64,000 nucleotides of DNA. Origin: Cavia porcellus. Its lineage: Eukaryota > Chordata > Mammalia > Rodentia > Caviidae. Both the position numbers and the translations under genes were made by a program. The stretch spans positions 74,417,482 through 74,481,481 of the forward strand of contig NW_026947484.1 of assembly GCF_034190915.1 (NCBI RefSeq), read 5' to 3'. Below the pieces are notes generated by a model. The model did no database searches, was not told where the DNA came from, and was given only the letters and a program-made list of their open reading frames with translations. Positions 11,870 to 23,129 of the stretch are shown piece by piece. Numbering within the stretch: the stretch's first letter is position 1; the number at the start of each line of letters is the position of its first letter.

Positions 11870-14800
11870 AATCTCCACTCTGATTTCCACAGTTGTTGCA
11901 CCAGTCTACACTCCCACCAACAGCAGAGAAGGGTTCCTTTTTCCCCAGAGCCCTGCCATCATTTGTCATTGGTTGATTTCTTGAAGGTAGCCATTCTTTC
12001 TGGGGTAAGATGGGTTCTCAGTGTTTAATTTGCATCTCTTGAATTACGAATGATGCTGAACATTTTTTCATAGGTTTATTTGCCATTTTCGTCAGAGAAC
12101 TGTGTATTCATCACAGATATCCATTTTTGAATTGGGTCTTTGAATTTGTAGGATCTGATTTTTTTCAATTCTTTATATGTTCTAGATAGAATTTACATGT
12201 CTGAGGGACAATTGGCTCAAATTTTTCCCCAATTTGTGGGTTCTTTGCACTCTGCTGGTGATTTCTTTTGATGTGCAAAAGCTTTTTAATAAGATGAGAT
12301 CCCAGTTGTTGATTCTTTGAAGTATTATTCATACAGTTTGGAAAAGCTCTGCCTATACTTATGTCTTTAAGATTTCTACCTACATTTTCATTCAGTAGAT
12401 TGAGTGCTTCTGTTTAAATATTTATATCTTTGACACATTTTGCCTTTTGTTCAATGTATGGTGATAGATACAGGCCTAGCCTAGTCTTTGGCATGTAGAA
12501 AGCCAATTTTTCCAGCACCATTTATTAAAGAGACTGTCTTTCTTCCAGTGAATGTGTTTGTCCCCTGTGGCTGAATGTGTTTGCAGTTATGTCCACATCT
12601 TCTAATCTCTTCTATCGATCCTCAGATCTGTTTTTTTGCCAGTACCATGCTGATCTGATCACAGTAGCTTTGTAGTATAATTTCAAGTCAGGGATTGTGA
12701 TGCCTCCTGCCTTGCCTTTGTTGCCCAGAATTGCTTTTGCCATTCTAGGTCTCTTCTGGTTCCACAGGAATTTTAGGAATACTGTCTCCAGTTCTGTAAG
12801 GTATGCTAAAGGTACTTTGATTGGGATTAAATTAAATCTGTATAACAATTTTGGGAGAATGGTCATTTTCAGATGTTGGCTCCTCCTATCCATAAGCAAG
12901 GGATAGCTTTCAAATTTCTGATACCCTCTTCAATTTCCTTTTTCAAAGCATTGTAATTTTAAATGTATGTATCTTTTATATCCTTTGACATATTGATTCC
13001 TAAGTATTTCATTTTTTGGATGCTTTGTGTCATAATTTCTCTCTCAGTGAGTTTGTTGTGTGTGTACAGAAATGCTATTGATTTTTGAGTGTTGATTTTA
13101 TATCCAGTTATGCTACTGAATTTGGGTATTAAAACTAGAAGTCTTTTGGTGGAGTTTTTGGGGTTCTGTGTAGAGTATCATGTCATCTGTGAACAATGAG
13201 AATTTAATTTCTTCTATTCTTATCTTTATTCCTTTTATTTCTCTCTCTTGTCTAATTGCTCTGGCTAATGTTTCCAGAACTATATTGAATAGGAGTAATG
13301 ATAGTAGACATCTTTGTCTTGTTGTTGATTTTAGAGTGAAAGCTTTCAGTTTTTGTCTGTTTAGTATGATGTTGCCTGCTGTTTGTCATAAATAGCTTTT
13401 ATCAGATTAAGGTAAAGACCATCTATTCTGATTTTCTATAGGACATTTTTTTTATCATGAATGAGAGTGTTGGGCTTTATCAAAAGCTTTTTCTGCATCT
13501 ATTGAGAAGATAATATGATTTTCTTCTTTGGCTCTTTGATTTGTGTATTTTGAACCATCTCTGCATTCCTGGGGTCAAGACCTGCAATCCCTCTTGGTCA
13601 TGATGTATAATCTTGTTGATGATTTGTTGCATTTTGTTTGCTAGTATCTTATTGTGAACCTTTGCATCTCTTCATTAGGGAGATTGGCCTGTTCTCCTTT
13701 TGATTGAGTCTTTCTCTGGTTTTGGTATCAGGTAATACTTACCCCCAGGAATACATTAAGGAGTATTGCTTCTCTTTCATTTCTATTACAGAGTTTGAGG
13801 AGTGTCAGCATTAAATCTTCTCTAAATTTATTGTAGAATGCAGCAGTGAATCCATCAGGTCCTTGGTTTTTCTTTATCGATAAGTTTTTAATTATATTTT
13901 TAATCTCAATGTATATTGGATTATTCAGAATATATATAGTTTCTTGATTCAGTTTTTGTAATTCATATGCATGTAGAAATCTGTCCATTTCTTCTGTGTT
14001 TTCCGTTCTGGGAGAGTAACATTTTCGAAGTAGGCATTGATGATCTTCTGAATTCCCACAGGACCTTTAGTGATTTAACCCTTTTCATTCCTCAGAGCAT
14101 AACTTTGAGTCTTTTTTTCCTTTTCTGATTAGTTTGGCTAAGGTTTTATTAATTTAATTTATTCTTTCAAAGAACCAACTCCTGATGCATTAATTCTTTA
14201 TTTCATTTTCTTAGTCTCCATTGTGTTAATTTCTGCTCTGATCTTTATAATTTTCTGCCTTGTATGGGCTTTGGGTTTGTCTTGTTCTTCTTTTTCTAGA
14301 AAGTACAGCATTAGGTTGTTTATTTGTGCTGTTTCTGTTTTCCTGATGTGAGAATTGACAACTATAAAATTTCCTCTTGGGATTGATTTCGTTGCACCCC
14401 ATAAGTTCTAGTATGTTGTATCTGCATTCTCATTTAGTTATAGGTATTCTTTAATTTCTTCCTTAATTTCATCTGTGACTCATTGGTTGTTTAGGAGGAT
14501 GTTACTTAATTTCCATGTGTTTATGGAGTTTTCACAGTTTCTTTTGCCATTAATCTCCAATTTCATTGCATTATGGTCATTTAATGTGCATCAGATAATT
14601 TCAATTCTTTTGCATTTACATAAGCATGTTCTGTGGATCAGTATATGGTCTATTTGAAAGAACATCCCATGGGCACTTTAGAAGAATGTGTATTCTGATG
14701 CTGTGGGTGGAACACCCTGTAAACATCTACTAAATCCATTTGTTCACATGCTTGGTTCAGTTCTGATGTTTCTTTGTTGATTTTTTTGACTAGTTGACAT

Positions 14801-15327
14801 ATCTCTTTGTGATAATGGGGTATTAAGATCTTCTGATTTGGTTTTTCATGTCTATTAATGTTTGTCTCACACAGTTGGGTGCTCCTGTATTTGGTGCATA
14901 CATATTTATGGTTGTTATCTCCTCCTCTTCAAGTTTTCCCTTTAACGAGTATGCAGTGATTTTCTTTATCTCTTGCGATCATTCTTGGTTTGAAGCTCAC
15001 ACTGTCTGCAAATAGAATAGCTACACTTGCTTTTTTCTGGGTTCCTGTTGCATGGAAGATTGTTTTCCATTCTTTCAGTTTATGAATTTGAATTACATGT
15101 GTTTCTTGTATGTATCATATTGTCGGATCTTGTTTCTTGATCCATTCTGCAGTCTGTTCTTTCTCTTTTTTTTTTGAATCAGCAATCAAACTGAGGACCT
15201 TGTGCGTACCAGGCAAGGTGCCATGCTGCTGAGATATATCCTCAGCCCTTCTGTTTGTTTTGATAGGTGAATTGAGCCCATTTACATTGATAGTTATAAC
15301 TGATACATATTGCCTTATGTTTCCCAT
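11870..15327 (-). pseudogene. LINE-1 ORF2 remnant (endonuclease/reverse transcriptase)
   Basis: ORF2p nicks target DNA and reverse-transcribes L1 RNA. Here its fragments can be read in order. The N-terminus (15327 downward) has the apurinic-endonuclease start with NVNGLNSPIK. After the SINE, WIKKQDPTI resumes. The reverse-transcriptase region (13988-13728) has KNQGPDGFTAAFYN, close to the usual L1 block. The catalytic loop (about 13196-13170, sense) reads FTDDM, with both aspartates kept but threonine where L1 normally has alanine. The C-terminal part (12899-12612) has [16 protein letters not shown] and [17 protein letters not shown]. Stops and frameshifts separate these pieces. Confidence 0.85.
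15165..15248 (-). mobile_element. ID-type SINE inside the L1 endonuclease region
   Basis: A T-run at 15165-15174 is followed by 'gaatcagcaatcaaactgag' and 'ctgctgagatatatcctcag', an ID in reverse. Flanking tctgttcttt (15153-15162) and tctgtttgtt (15250-15259) match at 8 of 10 bases and look like the target-site duplication. The duplication repeats a few ORF2 codons on each side. Confidence 0.88.
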
Positions 15328-15429
15328 ATTTTACTGCTCTTGGTTTCCTACTTTTCTGCTCTGCTTAATTGTTTGCTCTGCCTGGTGGTTTCTTTCCCTT
15401 GTTCTTAGAATTGTGCTCATTTTTATCTG

Positions 15430-16300
15430 TCTAGAATATCTTTCAGTATTCTTTGTAGGGTTGGTTTTGTGGTCATGAATTTCTTCAATTGTCCTTTGTC
15501 AGGCAAGTATCTTATTTCTCTAATAATTCTGAAACATAGTTTTATAAAGTACATCAGTCTGGGTTGGATGTTGTTGTTTTTCAGAACTTGAAACACTTCA
15601 CTCCAAGCTCTTCTTGCTTTGAGAGTTTGGTGTCTGTCATGATTCTGACGGGCTTTCCTTTACAGTGATCTGTTTCGTTTCTCTATGAGCTCTTAATATT
15701 CTGTTCTTGTGTTGAATTTCTGGGATTTTGATTATTGTATGTCTGGATGCAGTTTTATTTTGCTCATGGTTGTTTGGAGCTCTACACTTGATTTATTTGT
15801 ACACCAATGCTTTATCCATGCTTCGGAAGCTTTTTTGCTATTATTTTTCTGAAGACTTCCTTTATGGCATTTGTGATGTTTCCAGCTTTCTCACTGATCC
15901 CAGTCGTCTTGTGTCATTCTTCCTTGCTTCATCCTGTAGCTGTTGGATTGATTTTTTATGGTCTCTTGTTACTTTTAAGATATCTTCCTTTTCATGGTCC
16001 CTACCTGCAATTCTGTCTTCAAACTCTGAAGCTCTACCCTCTCCTTTGTTCAATGTGTTGTGCATATTTTCAGCAGAAGTTTTGAATTTCTATTTGATCT
16101 GTTTATTAGATTCCATTTCTTTCCTATGCTGGGCATTTTTTGTTTCCATCACTTTTCTAAGCTCATCTTTTGTTTTATCTATGTCTTCGCTAATATCTTT
16201 CATTTTCACATCATTTCTTTTTGTTCCTGAGAGATTATTTTCTTTGTAGCCTTTTCCACTTGTTTTTTCACTTCTGTTGCTGTCATTTGGGAAACTTCCA
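15430..16300 (-). pseudogene. LINE-1 ORF1 remnant
   Basis: ORF1p is the RNA-binding trimeric coiled-coil partner of L1. The best piece, 16065-15862 on the minus strand (67 aa), has the charged coiled-coil style of ORF1p, including RASEFEDRIAG, comparable to the usual ELEDRI stretch. Position upstream of ORF2 and matching strand support the call. The limits are estimates and the frame is broken. Confidence 0.6.
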
Positions 16301-16480
16301 GTGTTTGAGTTCCAATTTCATCTGTCTCACTGAGTTCTGGGCTTGTGCTGGGTGGCCTGGGTTTTGCATCTGTGTCTTGTCATTTTCTGTTTTATCTTTT
16401 TCATTTTACTTTGTTTTCTATGTTGATGTTTGCTGATTTCTTATGATAGATAGCTTTATCAGGAGTATTGTGGCTTCCCT

Positions 16481-17100
16481 AGGAGATGTCTGATCTTCAG
16501 AAATGTCTCTAGATATAAGTGGTTCTTTACAGATAGCCCATGAATCTACCTTCCCAATTTGTAAAGGCTGCAAAGTTACTATTTGACTCAGCACTCAATA
16601 CTTTGGTACTGGGCTGTGGTGATGATTATGACCCCATACAATCATAGTGTTATCATACAAGGGAAAAATTGATTATAACAACATGTATGTTTATATAGTC
16701 ATGACAAACTTGGTCAACTTTGCCATGGGACTTGTGCTGGGTATGGTACTGATCTTGGCCTCTCGATGTGGGGCTGAGACTGATCTTTTGGCTGATGGAG
16801 TTCTTTAGAGCCCACTGCTGGATCCTGGATTCTGGTTCAGACACTTCCAAGTTGCTGGTCTTGCAGATTACACTGCCTTTCAAAGGCATGTGTCACAGAA
16901 CAATCTTTAAGTAGTTCAGGAGCCAACACGCTCTGCACTGGTAATCCAGCAACCCTGTACCTTGGGTGCACAATGGCAAGGCCAAGAGGTATAGGGTAGG
17001 AAAAACCCTATACCACACACAGCCTGAACCTCCTCCTCCCATGACCTAAAGTCACTCAGTCTGAGAAGTATTCTTCTCACCTAGTTTCTCTGCTTTGGTT
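16481..17100 (-). mobile_element. Probable 5' UTR of the large LINE-1
   Basis: Sequence directly upstream (sense) of the ORF1 remnant, with no other repeat boundary visible. It contains no long frame. Assignment rests on position only, and the true 5' end could lie anywhere in 16480-17200. Confidence 0.35.
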
Positions 17101-18160
17101 CTAGCACTTCTGAACCTCAGCCCCAACACTTCTTCAGTGAGAACAGTCTGTCTGTTGTACTCATCCCTTTATCTTCAATGCCTGGCTCATCATAGGTGTT
17201 CAGTAAACATGTTAACTGGCTTAAGCAGCAGACCCTGCTGGACATTTATTTAGGGTAAAAAGAGTTCACAATAAAAGCCAAAAGTTTAAGTCCAAACACA
17301 GTGAACTCTGAAAATGAAGTTCCTGTTATATTGTAAATTTTTATGTTATAGTCTATATTTTAAAAATAATCCTTAGACATGAAAATAAATGTGTGATTAT
17401 GTGTCTAGGACTTGCAAGAAATCACAGTACAGTTGGAAGAAAGTAAGGCAATGGCCTTCAGTGAACGGCTTGCTATGGAAACGAGGGCTTTTGATAACAA
17501 TTACACTGCTAGAAACTGTCTCTCCCTTGCGATTTTAGAGCCCATAAGGCACTTGGGTTTATTTAAAACTTGTAGCAAACTCACAACAAAGTTGAATGCA
17601 TTGTTCTTCACTTTGCAGACCTGGAAGCCTGGCTCAGACAGGTACACTGCTAGGTTACAAAACCTCCTGAATTGCCAGGTGAAGCAATAAAAATATATAA
17701 GTATGTTCCAGATATTCCTAAAAGATATTCCAGATATTTCTTCCTTATCTAAAATTCAGATTTAACAGGGTGTCCTGCAACCATAGATTTAGGCTGATTC
17801 TTTCTCTGTGAAGAGCTTTAAATTTGAGGGCCAAATGGACTGAGATTGGGGCTTCCTTCTCCTCTCTTTCCTACCCTCTGTGCTCAGGCCTCAGAATGAA
17901 CGTCTTCCTCTAGCATACCCAAGAACCAAGATGAGGCAGGGAAGAGGGTGGCAAAGAATGACAGAGTGATGTATCTCAGGGCTCCAGGATTGCACTCCAT
18001 GGTGACTTTATTTATCATTTTTAAGACAGTGATACAAAGTGGTGCATAATTCAAAAATATAAGACAGTGCATGTAGTAGCTGTCTCTGAGATTCCAGGAC
18101 ATGCTTCCAGAGATGCTTCATTCTCACACAAACACAAACATATATTTAAAATGGTCTTTT
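17101..18160. other. Unassigned sequence with one 92-aa frame
   Basis: The plus-strand frame 17412-17690 starts with a charged, coiled-coil-like run (EITVQLEESKAMAFSERLAM) and is preceded by 'gtgtctag', which could pass for a splice acceptor. No matching donor closes the frame cleanly, and I recognise no family. I do not call a gene. Confidence 0.35.
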
Positions 18161-18219
18161 AATTTTTATACACATTACTGCATGCCATCCTTTTTCAGTA
18201 AATACCTTAGAGATTGTTA

Positions 18220-18266
<47 letters not shown>

Positions 18267-18880
18267 GTATTGTTGCCACATAATTTTTAAACTACTATCT
18301 AGCTTTCCACTGTAACTGTGTACCATACTTTAATTAATTGGTATCCTACTGATTTCTTTTAATTTTTAGCTATTGGAGCAAATATGGCGCCTAATCCTGT
18401 ATTTATTTTTTAAAATCCTGTACTTATGATTAAGTATGAATTTCCAAGTATACATTACAAAAGAGAAAGTCCTAAAAAGAGAATTGCTGAATTAAAAGGG
18501 AATATGGATTTAAACCTTGATGAATTTTCCTTCTTGAAGTTGTAACAGCTCCTTTTTCCAGCTGCAATGTATGGGAGCCTTTCCTCCAGCTCCATCAATT
18601 CAGTGTGTGCTGCAGAGGCTTTTGCTATTTGTCCATGTGATAATTTTTATCTGACAGATAAAAATGGTATCCCATTGTAGTTTGTAATTTGAATATCACT
18701 CATTATGAGTACCTTTTTTACACATTGAAAAGTCACTGGTATTTCTTTGTAGTGATGCTTTTGCCCATTTGTGCACTGGGAGGTTGATTTAATCTTATAT
18801 CTGCCATATATACTATTATGTTCCTTGCTTTATTATTTGTTCTTAGATCAATGACATTTTTGATGTACAACTTGAATTTT
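18160..18880 (-). mobile_element. Old LINE-1 (L1M-like) 3' fragment, antisense
   Basis: The plus strand follows the well-known L1M antisense order: 'attggagcaaatatggcgcc', 'gagaattgctgaattaaaag', 'ggtatcccattgtagtttgt', 'tttgcccatttgtgcactgg'. It is strongly diverged. An ATCT microsatellite interrupts its left part. Confidence 0.7.
18220..18266. repeat. (ATCT)n microsatellite
   Basis: About eleven to twelve uninterrupted ATCT units, a likely length-polymorphic tetranucleotide. Confidence 0.97.
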
Positions 18881-19138
18881 GAAAACATTCTATATTGACA
18901 TGAGCAGAAGACAAATCCAGGTTAGGAAAATGATTAATAATACATATTATCCTCATAACTGAAATAGTTATGCCTTTTTAAAGTTATTACAGCAGTCCTA
19001 TGAGAAAGTTACAACTGAGTTAATGTACCAATGATTCCTAAGACTTATCCTGGACCTAATGGTAGTCTGAATGACATAACTAAACTGTGCAGAGTGTGTC
19101 TTTGATGTCTTCTCAACTTTACAATCTACTTTACTCAT

Positions 19139-19779
19139 TGTATTAGTCAGTTTTCTCATCACTGAGATACAATACCCAATACTCACATCCTAAAGGATGA
19201 GGTTTAATTTGGCTCATGGTTCCAGGGGATTCAGCCTGGTTTACTGACTCCAAATCAGAAACATCACAGAAGAAGGGCATGGTGGAATAAAGCTGATTGG
19301 CTCATGGTGGCCAGGAAGCAAAGCAGGGACCATATTAATATCCAAAGTCATACCTCCATGACCCACCAAGATATACCCAGAAATATGTTTTACTAATTCT
19401 GTAGGCCAGGGGTCTCCAACCTGTCTGTAGTCTGTTAGGAACTAGGCTGTGAAGCAGGAGGTAAGCTAGAGAAAAAGCTTCATTTCCATTTACAGCTGCT
19501 CTCCATTGTTCACAATGCTGTCTGAGCTCTGCCTCCTGTCAGATCAATGGTAGAATTAGCTTCTTGTAGAAGTATAATCCTTACTATCTTACTGCTCTGT
19601 GCACACATGAGGGTACTGTATTGTGTGCACTTTTGAAGAACCCCTTACTTGCATATTTCCAACACCTACCCATGGAAAAATTGTCTTTCACAGTCAGTCC
19701 TTGGTGCCAGAATTGTTGGACACCACTGAGTCTAAGTAGTTCCTATGCTAATCAAGTCAACGTGAGCTTCACTACCACA
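19139..19779 (-). mobile_element. LTR A (3' LTR) with hAT insertion
   Basis: LTR sequence runs 19139-19406 and 19729-19779, split by a hAT-like element. The reversed 'ggtttaatttggctcatggt' (19201-19220) is the region that carries the polyadenylation signal in sense orientation in related LTRs. It is homologous to LTR B and to the solo LTR at 38452. Confidence 0.7.
19407..19728. mobile_element. hAT-like MITE inside LTR A
   Basis: The inverted ends are CAGGGGTCTCCAAC and, reversed from the right end, CAGTGGTGTCCAAC. The body has the hAT-relic phrases 'ctgttaggaactaggctgtg', 'gagctctgcctcctgtcaga' and 'catggaaaaattgtctttca'. It is 322 bp with no transposase frame. Confidence 0.75.
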
Positions 19780-20161
19780 TTTCACTCTTGGTCAATTTGA
19801 TATCCAAGCACATATCATCATTTAACTGTACTAAATCTCCAAGAAACACATCTCTCTTGAGCTGGTTTTGCCAACAACATGCAGCTTTCTGTTGCAAACA
19901 TTCCATGTTCCTGGCATCTCCTACTTCCTCATGTCTCCAGGGTAGCTTTGGCTTTATTCCCACAGCTTTATATACCACTATCTTAGGGGAGCCTCATCTC
20001 ACCTCTCAGGCCTTCCTAAGTCAATCATGGCATTCTGCATGGTAGTAACACTAGCATCGTGTGAACAATTCCAAGATACACTGTCAGTAGTCAGAGTAAT
20101 GAGGCCCCTTTAGACTATGGCTGCAGTCACACAAATAACCCCACTCCTGGTACCAATTTTC

Positions 20162-20562
20162 TGTATTAGTCAGTTTTCCCTACAATGAGACACAATTTAA
20201 AAGAAGAGAAATTAATTCATGTCATGATTTTAGGTAACTCTGTCCGTGATCAGCTTGCTCCAAAGCAGAAACATCATGGTGGAAGGGTGTGGCATGGCAG
20301 CTGGGAAACAGAATAGGGGAACAGTGCCAGAGAGCCAGGAGCCAGAGATCATATGTAGTACCCAAATTAATGCCTCCAACAGGTACACAGACAAATTAGA
20401 AGTATGCTTTACTAATCGTCTAAGCCAGTGGTGGCAAACCTATGCCACAGGGGGCTATTTGTTATCAATGAAAGCTCTGAAAGATTCACCATCATTGCCT
20501 TAGGCAGTTCTCAAGCCAATCAAGTTGACACAATTAAGCTTAACTTTACAACCATGATAACA
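20162..20562 (-). mobile_element. LTR B (5' LTR) with short hAT-like insertion
   Basis: LTR sequence runs 20162-20425 and 20498-20562. 'caagccaatcaagttgacac' (20512-20531) is the reversed LTR 5' part and matches LTR A near 19750 and the solo LTR near 38475. Confidence 0.7.
20426..20497. mobile_element. Short (72 bp) hAT-like insertion inside LTR B
   Basis: It starts CAGTGGTGGCAAACC and ends with a sequence whose reverse complement is CAATGATGGTGAATC, an imperfect hAT-type inverted repeat. 'ggcaaacctatgccacaggg' is typical of a mammalian hAT relic family. The remaining 72 bp suggests internal deletion. It differs in sequence from the insertion in LTR A. Confidence 0.55.
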
Positions 20563-20984
20563 TTTCTTCGCTCTTCCCCCTACCTCCACTCATTTCTCCA
20601 CATATCCTGTATATATTCTGAAGAACAGCTTTTTTGTAATTCCATGAATTTTCCTGCATCCGTTAGCTATTCCCTACTACAATGTAAAAAGAACAGTAAC
20701 CCTAAACTTGCAGAGTCCAAAGAACACAAGATACCAAAATTCAAATACCCATTCAATTAGAGCTATGATAATTAACTTGTATGACAAGGGTTGGGAGCTT
20801 GGACAAACATAAGAAGTTTCACATTCTGCCTGTTTATGTGTTCAGCCCTGTCAAGGATGGGATGGGCATCACAAAGATTCTTTGGAACCTCAAATACTGT
20901 AAATTTTAGAGAAATCCCTTCCAGGATCTGTAGTCAGAAATCCTATTCTGGTTTTACTTCTGCTAGCCATGAATCCCTGTAATA
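20563..20984. other. No recognised feature
   Basis: The only frame is the 110-aa plus-strand one that begins inside LTR B at 20428 and runs to 20760. It crosses a repeat boundary and is therefore spurious. Confidence 0.4.
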
Positions 20985-21200
20985 GTGTGGTTGGTAGAAT
21001 GAGTCCAGGTTTTAGAAGCAGGTATTTCTCATGATGAATAAAAACTCAGCCAAGCAGTGCATGGCTTCAAGAAAGTTCACTTTCACAAGTGTAAAATGGG
21101 AATATTAATATGAACTTCACAAGGGTGTTTGTGGAAATGTAACATGATATGCAGGTAATATATAATATGTCCTGTATTGTGTAGGTTCTCAACAACCCAC
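20985..21200 (+). mobile_element. MIR SINE
   Basis: MIR-like order: 'gtgtggttggtagaatgagt', 'tttcacaagtgtaaaatggg', 'aatgtaacatgatatgcagg'. Confidence 0.55.
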
Positions 21201-21544
21201 TATCTCAAATTTTGTACCTGCCCAATCATTACAATACTAGTCTTTCAAAAATATTTTTTAAATTAAAGCCATGTATATTAGAGTTCCCTCAAATTCTGTC
21301 ATGCATGTTTTATTTTCTGAGTTTTGCCATATCTTTGTAATATATTACTATTATTATTTAATGTTTCTTTCTCTAACTGTGCTCATCTTTGAAACCTCTA
21401 ATATTAATTATAGCTGCCTGTTTAGCAATGTTATTCATGAAATTTTGGAGTTGTTGTGCTGGCCTATCTCACATGTTCAATGTATATGTAAATATTATAT
21501 AGAAAAATATGGCCAAGTGCCACTTAAACTAGCCTCAGAAATCA
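21201..21544. other. AT-rich unassigned stretch
   Basis: Contains a short (TTA/ATT)n patch near 21344-21360. The 97-aa plus frame 21271-21564 is hydrophobic only because of T-rich codons. Confidence 0.4.
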
Positions 21545-21785
21545 GTAATAGTTTAGATCTATAGGGGCCCCCAAAGCCATGTGTGTTGGAAGGTGACTGG
21601 GTCACAGGGCACTATTCTGAATGTGCTAAGCATGCTGCTAGGGTGCAGGACCTTGTTGGATGTGGCCCACTGGGAGTGTGACCTGGAAGGGTGTGTTTCC
21701 CTCTCCAGCCCCTCTCTTCTCTCTCTACTTCTTAGCTTCCCACCATGCTTCCCAGGCCCTTCCACCATGCTGTTTCTGGAAACAT
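21545..21785 (+). mobile_element. MaLR-type LTR fragment, sense
   Basis: Follows the MaLR LTR order: 'ggcccccaaagccatgtgtg', 'gaatgtgctaagcatgctgc', 'gtgtgacctggaagggtgtg', a CT-rich stretch, then 'cttccaccatgctgtttctgg'. The 3' part with the polyadenylation signal is missing. Confidence 0.6.
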
Positions 21786-21900
21786 GGAAACTAAGGCCCA
21801 GAAAGATGAGAAAGTTGATCAGTGCCAGACAGTGCAGAACTGAGACAAGGACTTGTTATCTGGATTTCTAGATCCATGTTTCCATTAGTCAGCCTCTCAA
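21786..21900 (-). mobile_element. MIR/L2-like fragment, antisense
   Basis: 'aaactaaggcccagaaagat' and 'gcagaactgagacaaggact' resemble the reversed MIR/L2 3' region. Short and diverged. Confidence 0.4.
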
Positions 21901-23129
21901 GATACTTCTAGTGGAGGCCTAATTAGAATCTTACAAAACTACAGCATTGATACTGTGATGCAATGCAACACTCTTGTTTTTCCACGACTGTTGTTATTGT
22001 TTCATCACCCAGGAAACAGAAGGGGCAGCCTTTTTCTCCTAGAACATGCCCAAGGGTGCACACCTGTGATGACCTAGCAGTAAGCTGTGGTTTAGAAGTG
22101 ACGGGAGGAAACAGCATGGAATGGAAGAAAGCAGAGATATTTGGGATTATCAGCACTGTATTCTTTTTGGAATTTTTCTGGAAGTTGTCTGGTTCTGCTT
22201 TATCCTCTCCTGACCAAACATTCTTAAATCTATCAAGCCTTCTGGGCATTTCTAACAACTGTTTCAAACATTTAAATGTGTTTAAATTCTATGCTTCTCT
22301 TTAAAAAAATCAAGAAATCTCTAAATAGTCCCTAGTTGAACAGAAATAAAATGAAAGGGGCTATAATAGAGAGGAGTTTAGGGTCCTACAGAAGTAATAG
22401 TAGTGCAGGCAGCTCTCTTTTATCACTTCTATTTCTTATATTATCCCCCAAAACTGACCAAGACTTGAAGACACTGCAGTAGATTGTATATCATTTTCTA
22501 CTTTCCTAGCATCTGTTCCTCACAATTCTGGTTAACAGTATCTAAGTTTTCCTTTGGGAAACCTCTCCTTCTTTCCTTCTGTCCAAATGATTTGGGTGTG
22601 ACCCCAAATCCTGTTTCGGAATGGTTTGGGTGCAACCCCAAATCCTCTTTATATGCTGCAAGCTTGAACAATCAGATCACAGGAACCATTTTGCTACAGT
22701 GATTGGTCCCAAGACAAACACACGCACCAACTCAGGTAAATGGGGCTCAGCAGTGAGTACTTTGTCAGTACTAATGGGGAAAAAGTTTCCTTGCACAAAG
22801 AGCTATCAGCTGCAAGGATGTTTGTTCTTCCATCTGCTGGAGCCCATGAAGAAGGTCCTGTGATAACAAAGCCAGCACAACAGAGGCCAAAGGGAAAGAA
22901 AAGATTGAAGGTATCATTTTTAAACTCCTGGATGCACCTGAGGCCAGATAACCCATCATTTTAAAATTTACTTTAGGCAATAAAGTGCTTCCTTACCTGA
23001 AGCCAGCTTGAATTATAGAATTTTCTACTCAGAGACAAAATAGCCCTGTCAACCCAGAAGTCTGAGTGATACAAGATATGCTGTTTCAACCACAAGGAAA
23101 TAGAGAAAAGGAGAGTGGCAGGCACTGGG
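21901..23129. other. Unassigned stretch with a small hairpin repeat
   Basis: Overlapping opposite-strand frames of 113-114 aa at 21923-22304 show no motif. A 34-bp tandem duplication with hairpin arms lies at 22586-22646 (listed separately). Nothing else is recognised. Confidence 0.4.
22586..22646. repeat. Two-copy 34-bp tandem repeat with hairpin arms
   Basis: The unit starting at 22586 recurs at 22620 with 3 mismatches over the first 27 bases. Unit 1 holds the perfect 7-bp arms ATTTGGG and CCCAAAT around a 6-base loop; unit 2 keeps most of the pairing. Confidence 0.8.

Larger units (their letters stand above)
11430..16480 (-). mobile_element. Near-complete but inactive LINE-1, minus strand
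   Basis: The element reads from a 5' side near 16480 (possibly 17100) to a 3' end near 11430, where the plus strand shows a T-run followed by a pyrimidine-rich 3' UTR. In sense order it holds ORF1 remnants (about 16300-15430), the ORF2 endonuclease start near 15327, the reverse-transcriptase core around 13990-13170 and the ORF2 C-terminal part around 12900-11870. Frames are broken many times, so no full ORF1p or ORF2p could be made. An ID SINE (15165-15248) sits in the endonuclease region. Its length of about 5 kb or more is close to full length, unlike the short fossils elsewhere here. Confidence 0.9.
19139..20562 (-). mobile_element. Two-LTR MaLR-like (ERVL-type) retrotransposon, minus strand
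   Basis: LTR A (19139-19779) and LTR B (20162-20562) are in the same orientation. Both begin on the plus strand 'tgtattagtcagttttc' and end with a sequence complementary to TGT/TGTG starts. About 380 bp of internal sequence lies between. Next to LTR B, in sense, comes TTGGTACCAGGAGTGG, which fits the primer-binding site described for MaLR/ERVL elements. A short purine-rich stretch precedes LTR A. No coding frame of note is present, as expected for MaLRs. Minus the inserted hAT elements, the LTRs are about 319 and 329 bp. Target duplications are no longer readable. Confidence 0.75.

Noticed and set aside
15728..16249. 173-aa hydrophobic plus-strand frame
   Set aside because: It is the antisense of L1 ORF1; hydrophobicity comes from T-rich antisense codons.
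17412..17690. 92-aa frame with coiled-coil-like start and an upstream AG
   Set aside because: No matching donor in frame and no recognised family. Retained only as part of an unassigned stretch.
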